Shown: positions 1-13,350, counted from the first letter of the stretch. The stretch: 64,000 nucleotides of DNA from Hofstenia miamia (GCA_004352715.1 SCFE01000005.1:1712975-1776974); one strand, 5' to 3'. The notes: generated by a model not told the origin, from the letters alone. Made by a program: numbers and translations.

Positions 1-511
1 ATATATATATATATATATGTGTGTATGTCAACTCCGTTTCTAAAATATGAACAACTTGAACTTTAAATTTCAAATTAAAACTTTATATTTATAACAAAAT
101 ACAAATCCATTTCTAATGTATGGATACAATATGTATGGATGCCACAAATTCTTTTATAATTTTTTAATTTGCTCCAAGCAAATGCAATTTGTAATACCAA
201 TAAAATCAATTTAAGTTTTAAAGAATGTATCCTGAAATGGGGAAGAAAATTATATAAATAAATTCGATTGCGATTTAATAAATTAGAATAATTGAATTCT
301 ACTAAACAAAAATGCATTAAAGATATACTCACAAATTTGAAGCAAAATAGTAAATTAAGTCATAATTTAAGAAATCATGAGATTTCTAAAATTTCATTAA
401 GATGTTTTCTTACGCTAATCTTTTTATGAAACTATGCAATAAATCTGACGGCTTAAATTGGTTCACTTCAATTCAAGAGCGCTATTTTAAACCATGATCC
501 ATTTTCTGGAG

Positions 512-588
<77 letters not shown>
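1..588. repeat. TA microsatellites and AT-rich spacer
   Basis: The window opens in a TA repeat (1-18), and a longer perfect TA run sits at about 521-588. Between them is AT-rich sequence with no reading frame I can connect to a protein family. Confidence 0.85.
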
Positions 589-591
<3 letters not shown>

Positions 592-981
592 GGTAAAAAA
601 ACAAGAAATATTTTATGTAGACATATTTCGGGCGTAATCAGATGTCTCCACTCATCGTCAGTACAAAAAAAATAATATGGTGGCAAATACACAAATACAA
701 ATTTTATGATATAATTGTAATTCGTATAGATCTTATGCGATGTTCAGTTTTTGACTAAATTGTTTACTTAATAGCTTCTCCTCAGTTTCTTTTATAAATA
801 TATCTTCTGCAATTGTTGTATGCTTGGTCTTCATTAAAATAGTACAATTTTTCTATTATAGAATAGAATAGAATTTCTTATTAAGTGTAGTACATTGGCA
901 TAATTATACACCTCAACAAAAGCCGTAAAAAACTATAAAAACATTGATTCAGAATTATCAGTTTACCCAGTTTATTGCTAA

Positions 982-2232
982 TTAATGATATCTTTGAAAA
1001 AACTGGAATCCTTTCCATGATGTAGAACCTGTTTTAGGGATATATTGTTTATGGAGGTAGTTATTAATTTGATTTTTAAATTTATTTCGCTTTTTGATTC
1101 GCTTTATTTCAATTGGTAAGTTATTCCATAGATTAACTGCTGAGCTGAAGAATGAATTTTTAAGAAAATGCTTCTTGAACTTCACTTTATTGAATTTGGA
1201 TGTCCTCGATTGATAAGTTGAACACGCATATGGAGGAAATTGCAGTTTACTGTAAGGTGAGCGCTGGTTTGAGATATCCCAAAATTTTATTAATGAAAAG
1301 TATCTTTTGAAATATGAAGCATCATTAATACAATATAAACGTTTTTCATTCGTAGTAGAATAATTTTCGTCATAAACTTTAGTTGCCCATTTGATTTGTG
1401 AATCAATTTTATTTATTAATGAGTGGTTTATGTTATTAAATAAGAAAGTACAGTATCTGTAAAGACTTAATACTAGAGAATTAACTAACATTTTCATTTT
1501 TGCATTTATAAAATTTGCTACATGTGAAATAGTTTTAATTCCCATTGCCATTTTACGTAATACTATGCGTATGTGATTTGAATAGCTTAATTTATTGTCA
1601 ATTATTACTCCAAGATATTTAAAAGTTTCAACTTGAGCAATTTTTGACCCCGAAAAATTGAAAATATGTGATCGATGATCTTTATTAAATGGAGGCATAA
1701 CACAAAATTCTGTTTTAGTGGGATTTACAGTTAAATTATGAATATTGAATTGAGATAGATTTTTTTCTAATTTACTAATCGACGTTGCTATTTGATATAC
1801 ATGTATCGTCAGCATACTGTACTATTCCACAATCATTGCTTAAACTGCAATTTAAATCATTAACATGCAACGAAAAGAACAGAGGTCCTAAAATCGTACC
1901 TTGTGGAACACCTTTCTAAGTTTTACCCCAGTTATAAAATATACCATTTACTTTGACTCTTTGAAATCGATCACTTAAGTAGCATCTTATTAAATTTATA
2001 CTATTAGAATCGAAACCAATGTATTCTAGTTTTCTAAGAAGAATCAGATGATCAATGGAGTCAAATGCTTTGGACAAGTCGCCGGAAACAATTGTGACAA
2101 AAATGTTATTATTAAGATAAGATCTCCAATTTTCAGTAGCGCAAAGTAAAGCATCAGAAGTGGAGTGATCTTTGCGAAAGCCGAATTGAGCATTCGAAAG
2201 AATCGAGTTGTTATAGAGTAAGTGTTAGGTGC
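982..2232 (-). pseudogene. LINE reverse transcriptase, 5'-truncated and frameshifted
   Basis: This is the second half of a non-LTR retrotransposon ORF2. Read on the minus strand from about 2232, the frames give in order a QFGFRK block, an LSKAFDSIDH block (palm domain), a PQGTILGPL block, the catalytic YADDT box near 1811-1825, then a KYLGVIID block and the C-terminal region ending in a WKGFQFFQRYH-like tail. The YADD box is in a different frame from the C-terminal 277-codon part that follows, and a stop codon lies just before the PQG block (about 1918-1920), so the copy is dead. No endonuclease domain is present, which fits 5' truncation during target-primed reverse transcription. The block order matches the larger LINE at 36.4-39.5 kb, but the sequence is clearly divergent from it, so it is a related but different family. 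Confidence 0.88.
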
Positions 2233-3096
2233 ATGACAATATATTTCTGATTGAAGATGTCCTCTTCTGTTCTCTGAAATTCTGTATTCCAATTGAATTT
2301 TCGTTTCCCCAATCTATGAACTTTCCCATTCACCACATTTATAATTACATACACATGAGAAAACTAAAGGAGTTATAATTATGTTGGTCGAACAACAAAA
2401 ACATGATGGTGCTCCACCTCATTTGTCAAAAAGCGCACGTAAATTCCTACCAAGTCAGTTTCCTGAGGTCGTGTGATTAGGCGTGGTTTGGGACACCCTT
2501 AGCTTCCGCGTTCTTTAGATTCTCACCTGTTGAGTATTACTTTTGGGTCACTCTTAAAGCAAGAGTTTATTATTAGTCTTGAAGCATTGAGTAAAAAAAT
2601 CAAAACAGAGATTCAATCAATAAGCATTGATAAAATTTGGTGCGCATTCGTAGATTTACCTTACCGTCATACACATATTTAACATATACTTTAGAAAAAT
2701 TATAATTTCCATGATTAGATGAATTCTAGGAAAAATTAAAAGAATATTAGACATTAGGGCATTTTACATGCATTCAAAATTTCCGTCTATAGAATTCCAG
2801 TGATTTTCTTTGTATATATCGGCCATACTTAGACCTAGTTCATATTTTGGTCATGTTTAAAAAGTTGAGTTTTTCCTTAGAATCACTGTGCAACTACATT
2901 TTTCAAATCGGTTGAATTTTGACCTCCCTAAAAAGCGATAAAATTTTGCGTTGAAAATTGTCGTAGGTAAGGGAATCGACTATTATGTAATTTAGTACAT
3001 ACTTGAAAAATATTTTGCACAGTGATTTTTGAGCAAAATTGCACCATATCAGGATATTCAAACGCAACTTTTCAAACACGACAAAATATGGATAAC

Positions 3097-3100
<4 letters not shown>

Positions 3101-3132
<32 letters not shown>

Positions 3133-3328
3133 NNNNNNNNNNNNNNNNNNNNNNNNNNNNNNNNNNNNNNNNNNNNNNNNNNNNNNNNNNNNNNNNNNNN
3201 NNNNNNNNNNNNNNNNNNNNNNNNNNNNNNNNNNNNNNNNNNNNNNNNNNNNNNNNNNNNNNNNNNNNNNNNNNNNNNNNNNNNNNNNNNNNNNNNNNNN
3301 NNNNNNNTATATATATATATATCTCCAA
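3101..3328. repeat. TA microsatellite interrupted by an assembly gap
   Basis: TA dinucleotide runs stand on both sides of a 175-base run of N (3133-3307). The gap is almost certainly unresolved TA repeat. Reading frames crossing it are artefacts. Confidence 0.9.
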
Positions 3329-4078
3329 CAATGAAATTTACAGCTCAATTGAAAAACACAGCCATCCAATACCGACGTATTTTTTTAAACTGTTTTTATG
3401 TACAATTTCAATTTCATTGATTCAATCAGAACCTACTATATATTAAGTGGACTCTGATGCGACCTATATAATGTAATGTCATTATTTTTGAACCGGTGAA
3501 GAATACAATGAGCACGAAAGTTTCAAAAAATTGATATTTAAAGGTGAACGATATGGTTTTCATTTAATGAAGGTTATATTTAGGCAGAAGTTATTTGTTA
3601 GCGTAATAAGCACAAGAGATTTAAGTAGGCGGTTAACTAACAACAATTTTCAAAAAATGTGTGGGTTCATGGTTGAATCAGCAAGTTAATACATTACCAC
3701 TTCAATGCTTCATGTGCTGAATTGTTTATAATCAGGGCTGTACTTTTAATTAATTAAAGAGAGTCTAAATTTCAGCACTGTATATTTTCATGTTATATTT
3801 TGACCAAAATTAAATCCAAACGACTTCGTAATATAACAATAACATAAGGATGGGGCTCCCTCAGCACAAATCAGATACATCTTATTAGGTGCATCTGCCG
3901 ATCTACCCATTTTCTATTGATGTAAAATAGAAGTAGTGTACAATTATGTAGATTGTCTTTAGTCTGTGCATACCCCACCTTAGTTTCTGTTTCCACTTCA
4001 CTTAATACATAAGTGCAGTGATATCCAGTGAGATTTTGCTCTAGTGCTCAAAGCTAGTGAATCGATAAACGACGAAGC

Positions 4079-4393
4079 TTTGCACTAGTGCAAAACCCTT
4101 TCCTCAAAGCCCATTAAAGTGATACTCGAAGGGACTTACCCTATTATATTTGTGCACTAGTGCAAGCTTTGGAGCATATTTGTTCAATTGAAAATTATTT
4201 ATTGCTTGAAAAATTGCGTTGAAATTGTGAAAAATCCTTTGAACATGCTTGAACATGCTGATACATGATGTTGCTAATTTGAAATAGAACACTCTTTTCT
4301 TCAAAATGGGCACTACATGTAGTGTAAGCAATTATCTTGAACTAGACCAGCTGATACATATAGTGCGTTTCACTTGTTTTGCACTAGTGCAAA
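4079..4393. repeat. Cluster of three GCACTAGTGC palindromes
   Basis: The 16-bp perfect palindrome TTTGCACTAGTGCAAA is at 4079-4094 and again at 4378-4393. A third copy of its core GCACTAGTGC is at 4153-4162, with flanks in opposite order (GCAAGCTTT after it, against AAGCTTTGC at the first copy). The first two therefore form an inverted pair about 60 bp apart. This may be the remains of a foldback or miniature transposon, or a binding-site cluster. Confidence 0.6.
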
Positions 4394-7245
4394 TTCCATC
4401 GTGTAACACTATTGCCTTAAGAAGTACAAGTAAATCTAATGTTGATATAAAACAACATATTTGACTTATAAACGACAACAATTTGCTAAGATTTTAAGAA
4501 TAATACTTTAATAGAGACGAGTTAAATTATAACATTTCTAAATCTATTAAAATTTGAGTTGACAAATGATCGCCTTTTGAACATATTGAGATACAAAATG
4601 TAAATTGAAAAAAGGCTTGCATCTATCAAAATCAATTAAATTCATCGTGACTCGTCTTGGAAAACCTATTAATGATTTGTAAAACAGCTGTCAAATAAAA
4701 TTAAGCAATTCCATTAAGAATTGTTTATATGCAACAACATTCTTTGTTTAAATTTAACAAATAACCAGTAAGACATTGCTTGAAAAATCTCTAACATACA
4801 TTTGCGTGAATAATTAGAAATACAATTTAGCTTTTGATTCGTTAAAAAGTTTTTAAAATCTCAGATGGGAATGTAAAGCATTGATTTATCTCTCAAACTT
4901 AAGCAGCCTGCCATTCATTTAAACGCATATTTGTAAAAAAACATTTCCAAGCCCATTAGGAAATGTTGATATTGTCATGAGGCATGCGCACATTAATTGG
5001 ACAACGTAATTGAATGTACGGTCGAAAATGTGTACGAAAGTGTATTTCTGTGACTACTTGAAAATATTAACAAATTTTCTGATTTTTTAAAAATATTCGA
5101 ATAGTCTAAAATACCCAATGCTCAGGTAAATAAAAGTTTTAAAGACCATGGTATCAACAACGAACTTAAGCTGTTTTTGATATGTAGAGGGACTTTCAAC
5201 ACCTATTATGGTGTGCCATGCGCAAAGCCAAAGGTTCCCCATCTGGTGGTGCTTACAGATTGTGGATATCTTCATTAAGTTTTTCAGGTATAAACGTTTA
5301 GACAGTTTTCCAGGATGATTAAAAATTTTCAAAAATTGCCAGTCTGCTTAGGGCTAAGTGACCTCATGCAAATCACAAATCTAAAGATACAATTTAAATG
5401 TAATGGATCTTAAGCAAAAATCTATATTGACATCCGCAACATTTAATTGAGTGCCTAGATTATAAAAGTTTATGGCTTACTGAACTGGTTTGATTATAAT
5501 TTTACGAAAACTAATCGAATGGAATCAAGCAGTAGTGTAGTGGAATGGGGATGCAAGTGGACGGCGTCATATTTGACAGATGGAATAAGTCCCACATTTT
5601 TACTTAACTAAGTGTACAGGTTAGTTGTTAGGTTTCTCGAAACTAATTTCCTGTCACCTTTCACATGAAAGGGCATAACAACAACTTAGAAAAAATGGAC
5701 GAATTTTGATTTGCGAGTTCTTACACGGCCATGTTGTCTGCTGTGTGGCATAGTATCAATTCTTGTACATGCAATTTGAAAAGGATTCGAGTGACAGCAA
5801 CATAACATTTCAAGACCGGTCCTCATTTCTGACAATGCTCAAAAGTATACAATCCCCAATCCCCGCAATTCCTTGTTGATCTAGGAGCTATCTACTTGAG
5901 ATATCAAATTTGTTACTTCCGCAGCAAGAACGTGGAACATTTGCTTTGAAAGCTGATAAACAGACTTGTTGTAGTGTGCCAGTTTTAGAGACAATGGCAG
6001 AGGAAAGGAAGGCTACCGAACACCTCTGGTTTTAAGGCATAAACTTTCTAAAAGAGTGAAGCTAGTTATTATCTACAAAAACAGTCTTTTCCATCTTTTG
6101 TAAAGTACAACGAAGCCATTAAATATCAGCAATTTCTCTTATGCAAGATCCGAAGCATACAAACAACACAAATATGACATGGTTCGGAAGTTTGGGATCA
6201 TGGAAGAAACATGGACTTTGGTCTTCCCATGTAGCTTTGGAAAAAAATGAAGTAACAGAACTCTGCAGAATACTCCGGTTCACACATGTTTTAGCAGTAA
6301 AGGCATTCCATGATTATGTTGATACTGGCGGCTGACTTAGTCTCGATGAATTGCATCCATGTTGTTCCAACAAGCACAGCGCATGAACAAGTGAGTTTGA
6401 TTCATGTGTCTCACTCTCACACGTCATCGCAATTATTCATTGAACTACATGGTCCTTCACTGTAGTCCTGGAACCCAACAAGATATGCGAAAACGTGGTT
6501 AAGAGAAATTGACCTGCAGCAGACAATCAAACACAACAAAAGTAACTGTATCAAACAAGAACCCCAAAACCGATCCACTGTGGTAATTTCTTTGATATGT
6601 AATATTGTTTTTAAATCGGAACAGAGAACTGAATTTCTGTGTCATTTTCCTCGATCTATATTTGACAAAACGAAATAATTAATTAAGTTTATTCTGACAA
6701 TAGACCCAATTGAAATACATATATTTCTGCTCTGTTTAATTTTTACGTTCTATATCTTATAATGCAATTGTGGGATCTTGGGTGGGATATCCAGATATTG
6801 ACTAGTTTCATCAAAATTTCATCGACATAGGACACAGTTGAAAAGTTACATAGCATGTATATTTATGGAGATAGTTTTTAGGGTGCCCCTTCACAGGGGA
6901 ATAGTAGAAAAACTAAATTTTTGATTACAATATTACATGAATATTTGAATTCACAATACCAAAATTGAGCCTACTGCTAAATATAATAGATAGTGTTAAT
7001 CATTGCAGAAATAATTTAAGATGAGTGTTTCAATACTTATGAGCGGGACTGTACGATTATAAACAGTCAAGTTCAACTGTTGCATAGCTACAATTTTGAT
7101 AGCATGACATGCCTGCAACTTTAATGAATATATCTAGCACATAATAAAAAATTATATTTAACGTCATTTTAAGACATATACGCAAATCTCAAATCAGATT
7201 TGAAAAATGCAAGAGTGACTTGCATTAAAAAATTATATATGTTGG

Positions 7246-7247
<2 letters not shown>

Positions 7248-7279
<32 letters not shown>

Positions 7280-7394
7280 NNNNNNNNNNNNNNNNNNNNN
7301 NNNNNNNNNNNNNNNNNNNNNNNNNNNNNNNNNNNNNNNNNNNNNNNNNNNNNNNNNNNNNNNNNNTATATATATATATATATATATATATATT
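7248..7394. repeat. TA microsatellite interrupted by an assembly gap
   Basis: TA runs flank an 87-base run of N (7280-7366), another gap placed inside a simple repeat. Confidence 0.9.
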
Positions 7395-7488
7395 GTGGCG
7401 GAAGGTACCGGGTTAGTGGTATCGGCCAGTCCGCTGTTGTCATGTTCTGTTAGTTTAACAAGTTATTTGTAAATATTATCGTGAATTA

Positions 7489-8336
7489 TTATATATAAGG
7501 AATGAGCGCAGTTGTAAATAGAGAAATAGTTAGTCTTGTTCTACTGCTCAGTGCAATTCCGTGCACCCTAGCGATGCTATTTTTTCTGAACTTCTGTCTA
7601 GTATTACACCTTGGATTCATAGCGTAGAGTGGATGATCTAAGTTCTGTATTCTATTAACAGCAGATTGAAACCTTCGCCTAAATTCATTATTAATATACT
7701 TAATCAGCATGCTTTTATCTATTCCCAATATTTTGCTCCATAATTAAATTGGTTTTCTTAGATATTTCTTTTGTTCACTCAATCCATAAGCGAATATTTC
7801 AGATCCATATAGGTATACTGGTGCAATATAAATTTTGAAAATCATACATTTTCTTACATTACAAATTTCGCAATGAATGATAAACTGTTTATCAAATGAA
7901 AAGCTTTTTTAACAATGTATGCTACATGTACGTGTCAGGATATTTATTGTCAAAGATTACACCCAGGTACTTATAATGCCCAACTTGTTGAATTTGATTA
8001 CCATTCACCCTAATGCTCTGTTTAATAACTTCTAATAGATTTTAATTCTAACATTATGATGCATAATGACAATTTCTTCTGTTTTCCTATAGTTTATGTA
8101 TAAGTTTTTCTCTTTAGACCGTTCAATAATAGCATTGATTGCTTACACATATTTAATGTGATCAATTTGTGCATTGTGATTTCTAATCGACCCAATTAAT
8201 CCTGTATCGTCTGAATATTTGCATAGGTTAAGGGAACATTGTCCATTATTAATTTTTAGATCTTTTAAATTAATGTGATTTGTAGCATGTGTAAATAATA
8301 AGCCACTAAATGGCCACCTTGTGGTGTTCCAACTTT

Positions 8337-8340
<4 letters not shown>
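7489..8340 (-). pseudogene. LINE reverse transcriptase C-terminal relic, second family
   Basis: On the minus strand a KYSDDTGLIGSI box (YxDD catalytic motif, near 8160-8235) is followed by a NLYINYRKTEEI-like thumb segment. The C-terminal region then follows with stops and frame changes, including an RIQNLDHPLYAMNPR block and a final RTRLTISLFTTALIP block. That tail, with a DP/DHPLY segment, basic residues and a final NSFIP-like block, is typical of LINE families with a C-terminal NSF(I/Y)P-like ending and differs from the WKGY-type tail of the other LINEs here. Its 5' side stops abruptly at the TA repeat (8341-8376) that carries the hAT insertion. Confidence 0.75.

Positions 8341-8376
<36 letters not shown>
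8341..8376. repeat. TA microsatellite, insertion site of the hAT element
   Basis: A pure TA run directly abuts the left end of the hAT element. A matching TA run (10783-10813) abuts its right end, so the transposon apparently landed in an existing microsatellite. Confidence 0.85.
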
Positions 8377-8379
<3 letters not shown>

Positions 8380-10779
8380 GTAGCTAGAATATTTTTCACA
8401 TGACACAAAACACAAAGCTAAGTTTGACTCATATATTATATTCAATAACTAGAGGACGTGAAATGTCAAAGCAAATATCACTAATATAAAAACAAAAGAT
8501 AGATTCGACGAATTTTATTTTCAAAAAATATTTTTACACATGCATCAATATCAATTTTTGCGCCAACTCCACGCTCAATATTCATGATTGCAAAGTTGTT
8601 CAGACGATCTTGAGTCATTGTACCGCGCAAAAAAGTCTTAATAAAGTTCATTCTACTAAAGCCTCGTTCAGCATTAACATTACTGTACGGGAGAACCAAG
8701 AATGTTTCTATTAAATTCTGAATAATTGGCATACATGAAAAGACCTTATTTACATAAAGGAATGAGTCAATAGACTCAATATCCTCCTTATAGAAATTAC
8801 AAAGTAAGGCATTATTAAAATTAGTGAGACAGTCAAAATTTAAAGCAATTTTCAGGAAATCATTGAATCTGTCACCAGGTAGAACAATTTTATCTAGCCT
8901 CAATTCATACCTTGTTAGTTTCCCCTAAATTTTGAAATTCTCTAATTCCAGAGCAGTGACCATCCAATTCAGGCAATTTTTCATATAATGCATGTGAGGT
9001 GTTCACAATGTCATCAAAAATATTTTCAAAATTGTCTCGCATTTCCTAATAAGTTTCTTTCAGAAAATCAGTTTTCTCCTTAGCAAAAGAATATTGAAAT
9101 TTTTAACTTGTAAAAACTTACTCAAAACATTTATTTTTTTAAAAATAAGACTCAAGAAATGCAGCAGGCCAATATTTTCAAATTATAAATTTTTGTAACA
9201 AGCCTGAAGCAATAACATTTCCAGTCATTTCCTGGAAGCAGTTAACTAGTGCAAAAAATATGTTTTTGATTGCGGCAACAACATCATATAAGCTGCTCCA
9301 CCTAATTTTTAAGAATCTTTTCAATGTTGTGTGACCATCTGCTATCTTTTCTGCTGTGATAGACCGCTGCTCCATAAGTAGCGGATTTTTAAAAAAAATT
9401 GTGAATTCCTTGTAGCATATCTACATGTTTCACCTAATCCTAAGCAGCCATTATTAAGACTGACTAAGAAACTAAGTTTCTCGTTGTCCGAAAGCATTAG
9501 CAAGCTAATGCCCATGTTCCACAACTTTTGTCTAGCATTGATGAGCTCCTTTTCAATAGCAGGCTCATAAATACGTTCAAACAGGGCTGCGTGTTGTGTA
9601 CATGACACAGTATAAGCTTGTGTGGTTTACTTCTACAAACTGCTTCTGCGCTAAAATAGTTTAAAAATATATCAACTCCAACTAAATTTAATAGATTGAA
9701 CTGCTTGTAGCAAAACAAAGTGTTATAAATTATAAGATAATGATGTTGACTTTTAAATTCATAAATGTTATTCATCGTTAATTGCACGTCCTCTTACAGT
9801 TAACCGTAATCGCGTAATTTGCAATGATATCATATAGAGAAAGGATATCTTATTTCATTACATACGTGACGCAGGTTTCGAAGAAATGCATCAACTCATT
9901 TTCAATGATTGCATTTTTGAGAGAAAATCGAATATTATTATAAAGAATTTCACACACGTGGCGCAGGTTTGATAGAAGCACGTTATCAGTTTTCTATGAT
10001 AGGTTCCATGCATTCAGAATTGTATATAAATCTCGTATTTAAATATATTTTTTTTTTGAAAAAAAAATATATTTAATTTCAACACTTGAAAAATAAATTA
10101 AAAAAATATTTTTAAATATTGTAAGGAAAAGAAATTTAATTCAATATTTCCCAAAGAGTATTGACATTCCAATAGGAATTGTTATAATATAAAAACAGAA
10201 CTCCTTCCAAATGAATTGACATCTTTTTTTGGTATGTTAACACTAAAAACTCTTTTTGTGATTGTGATACCAAACATTATACATATATCCGAGAAAATGT
10301 ATTGTGAGAGAAAAATAAATATAATTAAAATTGTTCAAAATAAATTATTTAAATACATTTATTGCCAATATATTTAAATTAAATATATTTATATACCGCA
10401 TCCCTGCATTCATAATTCTTTATTATATAGCATTAAGTTAAGCAGAGCAGGGCTGTCACAATAATTTTCAAAAAAATATTTAAATAATATATTTTTGGTT
10501 TCTAAATATTACGGACATATATTTTGAATTGCAATTATATAGTTTACGGGTTTATTTTGTTCTACGCAATCCCATATTTTCCTGTCTGTTGCATTGATAC
10601 AAAAAATAAATAATAAAATTGTGTTTGAACTAGATTTGCATATAATTTCCAAATTATAATCTTTATTTACGTCTGAAGATGCAAAAAATAAAAAACATGG
10701 GAGAATGACCATTTGTGTTTGTCCTTAATGGTTTTGAGGTGACGTACATTGCGTCACCTGCCTCACCTCAGCTACGCCA

Positions 10780-10782
<3 letters not shown>
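8377..10782 (-). mobile_element. hAT-type DNA transposon with GGCGTAGCT ends
   Basis: The left end begins GGCGTAGCTAG at 8377. The right end finishes AGCTACGCCACTG at 10782, which reads CAGTGGCGTAGCT on the opposite strand, a common form of hAT terminus. The left end lacks the CAGT, so it has lost a few terminal bases. The element is about 2.4 kb. The left half carries the transposase relic on the minus strand, and the right half is very AT-rich without a frame I recognise. The flanking TA repeats hide any 8-bp target-site duplication. Confidence 0.75.
8481..9608 (-). pseudogene. hAT transposase relic with dimerisation domain
   Basis: Three minus-strand frame segments line up as one decayed transposase. 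The first (about 9608-9400) contains [16 protein letters not shown] and LVSLNNGC blocks. The second (about 9375-9178) contains LKRFLKIRWSSLYDVVAAIK, which resembles the RW-S-YDAV block before the hAT insertion domain. The third (8903-8481) contains the hAT C-terminal dimerisation domain, with LPYSNVNAERGFSRMNFIKT and LRGTMTQDRLNNFAIM blocks. Frame changes and stops between segments show it is inactive. Related copies of the first segment occur at 58.6 kb on the plus strand. The type resembles vertebrate and invertebrate zinc-finger hAT transposases of the ZMYM/KIAA1586 kind. Confidence 0.82.
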
Positions 10783-10816
<34 letters not shown>

Positions 10817-11147
10817 TTTCGATTGCGGACTCAGCCTCGCCTATTACTTTTATGTACGGCTACCAATAATAAGAAGCCAGGATTTTACATTACCAGTTTG
10901 AGATGTTGGATCTTGAAAAATTTAATTTGTTCAAAACATAATATAAAAATACAGCACTATGGCGATATATGATTATAAATTTGTAATTTGTTTGCCAAAT
11001 ATTTGTAAGCTTCATGGAATTGGTTGGTCTCGCATAACTCTACCTTGCATATTTATAACTATTGAAAACGCAATTTCTTACAAAACAAATGCTTGACTAT
11101 CTCTCGGAGTCCTCTTGTTAATTACTTAGAAGTACACCACATTAACC

Positions 11148-11182
<35 letters not shown>

Positions 11183-11436
11183 NNNNNNNNNNNNNNNNNN
11201 NNNNNNNNNNNNNNNNNNNNNNNNNNNNNNNNNNNNNNNNNNNNNNNNNNNNNNNNNNNNNNNNNNNNNNNNNNNNNNNNNNNNNNNNNNNNNNNNNNNN
11301 NNNNNNNNNNNNNNNNNNNNNNNNNNNNNNNNNNNNNNNNNNNNNNNNNNNNNNNNNNNNNNNNNNNNNNNNNNNNNNNNNNNNNNNNNNNNNNNNNNNN
11401 NNNNNNNNNNNNNNNNNNNNNNNNNNNNNNNNNNNN

Positions 11437-11469
<33 letters not shown>

Positions 11470-13177
11470 AAGCCCATCTTTTCGGACTGGTAAGTAAATG
11501 CTGAATGCGTCAAAAATTGGGAATGTATTTTAAAGATTATATGCTTACCAAAATTTCTAATGGGGTTACTCATTGCCGCTGAATCATATTTGATTTTAGA
11601 AAAATATAACAACGAAAATCCACTATCAACTACTATAATTTCTGCTGACGATTGGTATTAAGGATGGATTGAAACACAGTTGTTGCTACAGTAATAATCC
11701 AGCAAACAGCATGAATGATTTTCATAAATTTTTAATATTTTAAAGCAGTTGGTGAAAAAGTATTGAAATGATATTTAATAGAATTTGATTCAAAATAAGG
11801 AATGTAACTTATCGTCATCTATTTTTTCATAGCTATCTTAATTTGCCTAGTGTCTATAGTTACTGCTATGTTACAAAGCAGCGTCAACCGATACCAATTG
11901 GATTTTATTCATTTATGGCTCTATGTTGTCTCTAAAAGCAGTATTACATTCCATTACTGTCGTATTTTTATCTATTCCTATTTATTATGGTAGACATGAG
12001 CTATGAATCTACAAATCAAGTTTACAGCGATCACTATAATGACTTGTTTACAGTAGTTTTAAACGTGCTTGCAAACATGTGAACTAGAAGTCCTTTATGC
12101 ATGTCTATTAGTGTGAGTAAAAACATTTCCATTTTATAAGTTTGATGAAAAATGACAAAAAGCGATATTTCTGCTATAACGAGCAAGCCAAACGCTTTCT
12201 TAGTTTTCATCAAACGTATTGTTAACAATCCCGACGTTTCAGAATTTTTTGCCATATCGCACATTAAAATTAGTATATTCAAGCAATTTGTGAAATACTT
12301 GGATGAAACTGTTCTGCATGTAAAGGGATTATTTCACTAACAATGGATTAATTTTATCAAGAATTATGACATAGTGAGATCAATGTGCAGAATAATTTTT
12401 TGCAAAGCTTTCAAGAATTTAGTAATTTTTGTATAAATAATTCAACTTTGTTAAAAATGCACAATCTAACAACAATTATAATTAATACAATTGTGTTGCA
12501 TTCACATGTTTTGATCTGGTCACCCTATATATATATATATATATATATATTGCTTTAATTAATAAATATGAATGGTCTGTATTGGATTGTTCTTAAGAAA
12601 TACATTACATATTATTCTTTTGTAAATTCTTCGAAGATTGTCAAATACATTTTCAGTAAACTTTTATATAATTAAGTAAAAATGCTAATAGGTGGTGCTG
12701 AGACGTGTATAGCTTTTGTGAATGAATTTAATTTGAAGAGAAATGTGATATATTATAATAAATTTTAATAGTTGAATGTTCGATTAACTTATTATTAATA
12801 AAATTATAGCTATATATTAAAATATTTAGTCTGCCCTTATTTCGCTAAAGGTGACACTTAGCCTTGACTGATTAGATGTTAAAAGATTTTTCTGCACACT
12901 TACAACCTTGATTCAATTGGCAGGTTTCCTCTTATTAAACATTAATTAAATTTGATTTAAAGTGTGACAATTTTACAATGCTAATGAACCAATGCACTTT
13001 CATTTCATAAGCCTTTTTAGTTAGGCGCACATGCGATACAAAAGTAGAACACGCTTAAAAATTGAAATTTATTTTTTAGCAACGGAATAATTTTGACAGA
13101 AAAAAAATTGAATTTAATTTAAAGGAATAAATATAGCACAATTTCAAGGCACCTCAATCATAATAAACTCTGGCTAC
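10783..13177. other. AT-rich spacer with TA repeats and gap
   Basis: The stretch contains TA runs at 10783-10813, 11151-11467 (around a 254-base N run at 11183-11436) and 12527-12551. Just before the last is a GGTCACCCTATA end, resembling a transposon terminus (TATAGGGTGACC on the other strand), with no partner found. No gene is supported. Overlapping short frames at 12034-12340 on both strands show no recognisable motif. Confidence 0.6.
11151..11467. repeat. TA microsatellite interrupted by an assembly gap
   Basis: TA runs on both sides of a 254-base run of N, an unresolved simple repeat. Confidence 0.9.
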
Positions 13178-13350
13178 GATATAGCTCTGGTAAAAAAATA
13201 AGACAAAATTTTCAAATACACAAGTCTTTTCACCTCATTAAGGTGCCAATGCTCTCGACGAATATATTTAGGCAATCACACACAATCAACAACGGTACCC
13301 GTAAACACACCAGATGTGGACAGGTACTATTTTATTAATTTTCACTAAGC

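Larger units (their letters stand above)
2233..7247. other. Intergenic, no supported gene
   Basis: About 5 kb without a convincing coding region. It contains a TA repeat with an assembly gap (3101-3330), the palindrome cluster at 4079-4393, and a stretch at about 5750-6560 whose plus-strand frames look vaguely protein-like in short pieces but show no motif I can name. The rest is AT-rich sequence. Confidence 0.6.

Noticed and set aside
3029-3369. Open frames through TA repeats and N (also at 7200-7472, 11093-11612, 39989-40258)
   Set aside because: Alternating Ile-Tyr from TA dinucleotides and unknown residues from N are artefacts of a stop-free simple repeat.
6141-6335. 64-codon plus-strand ORF
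   Set aside because: Neighbouring sequence has protein-like pieces, but no motif could be assigned and no splice structure was evident.
12034-12340. Overlapping short ORFs on both strands
   Set aside because: They mirror each other in antisense and neither shows a recognisable domain.
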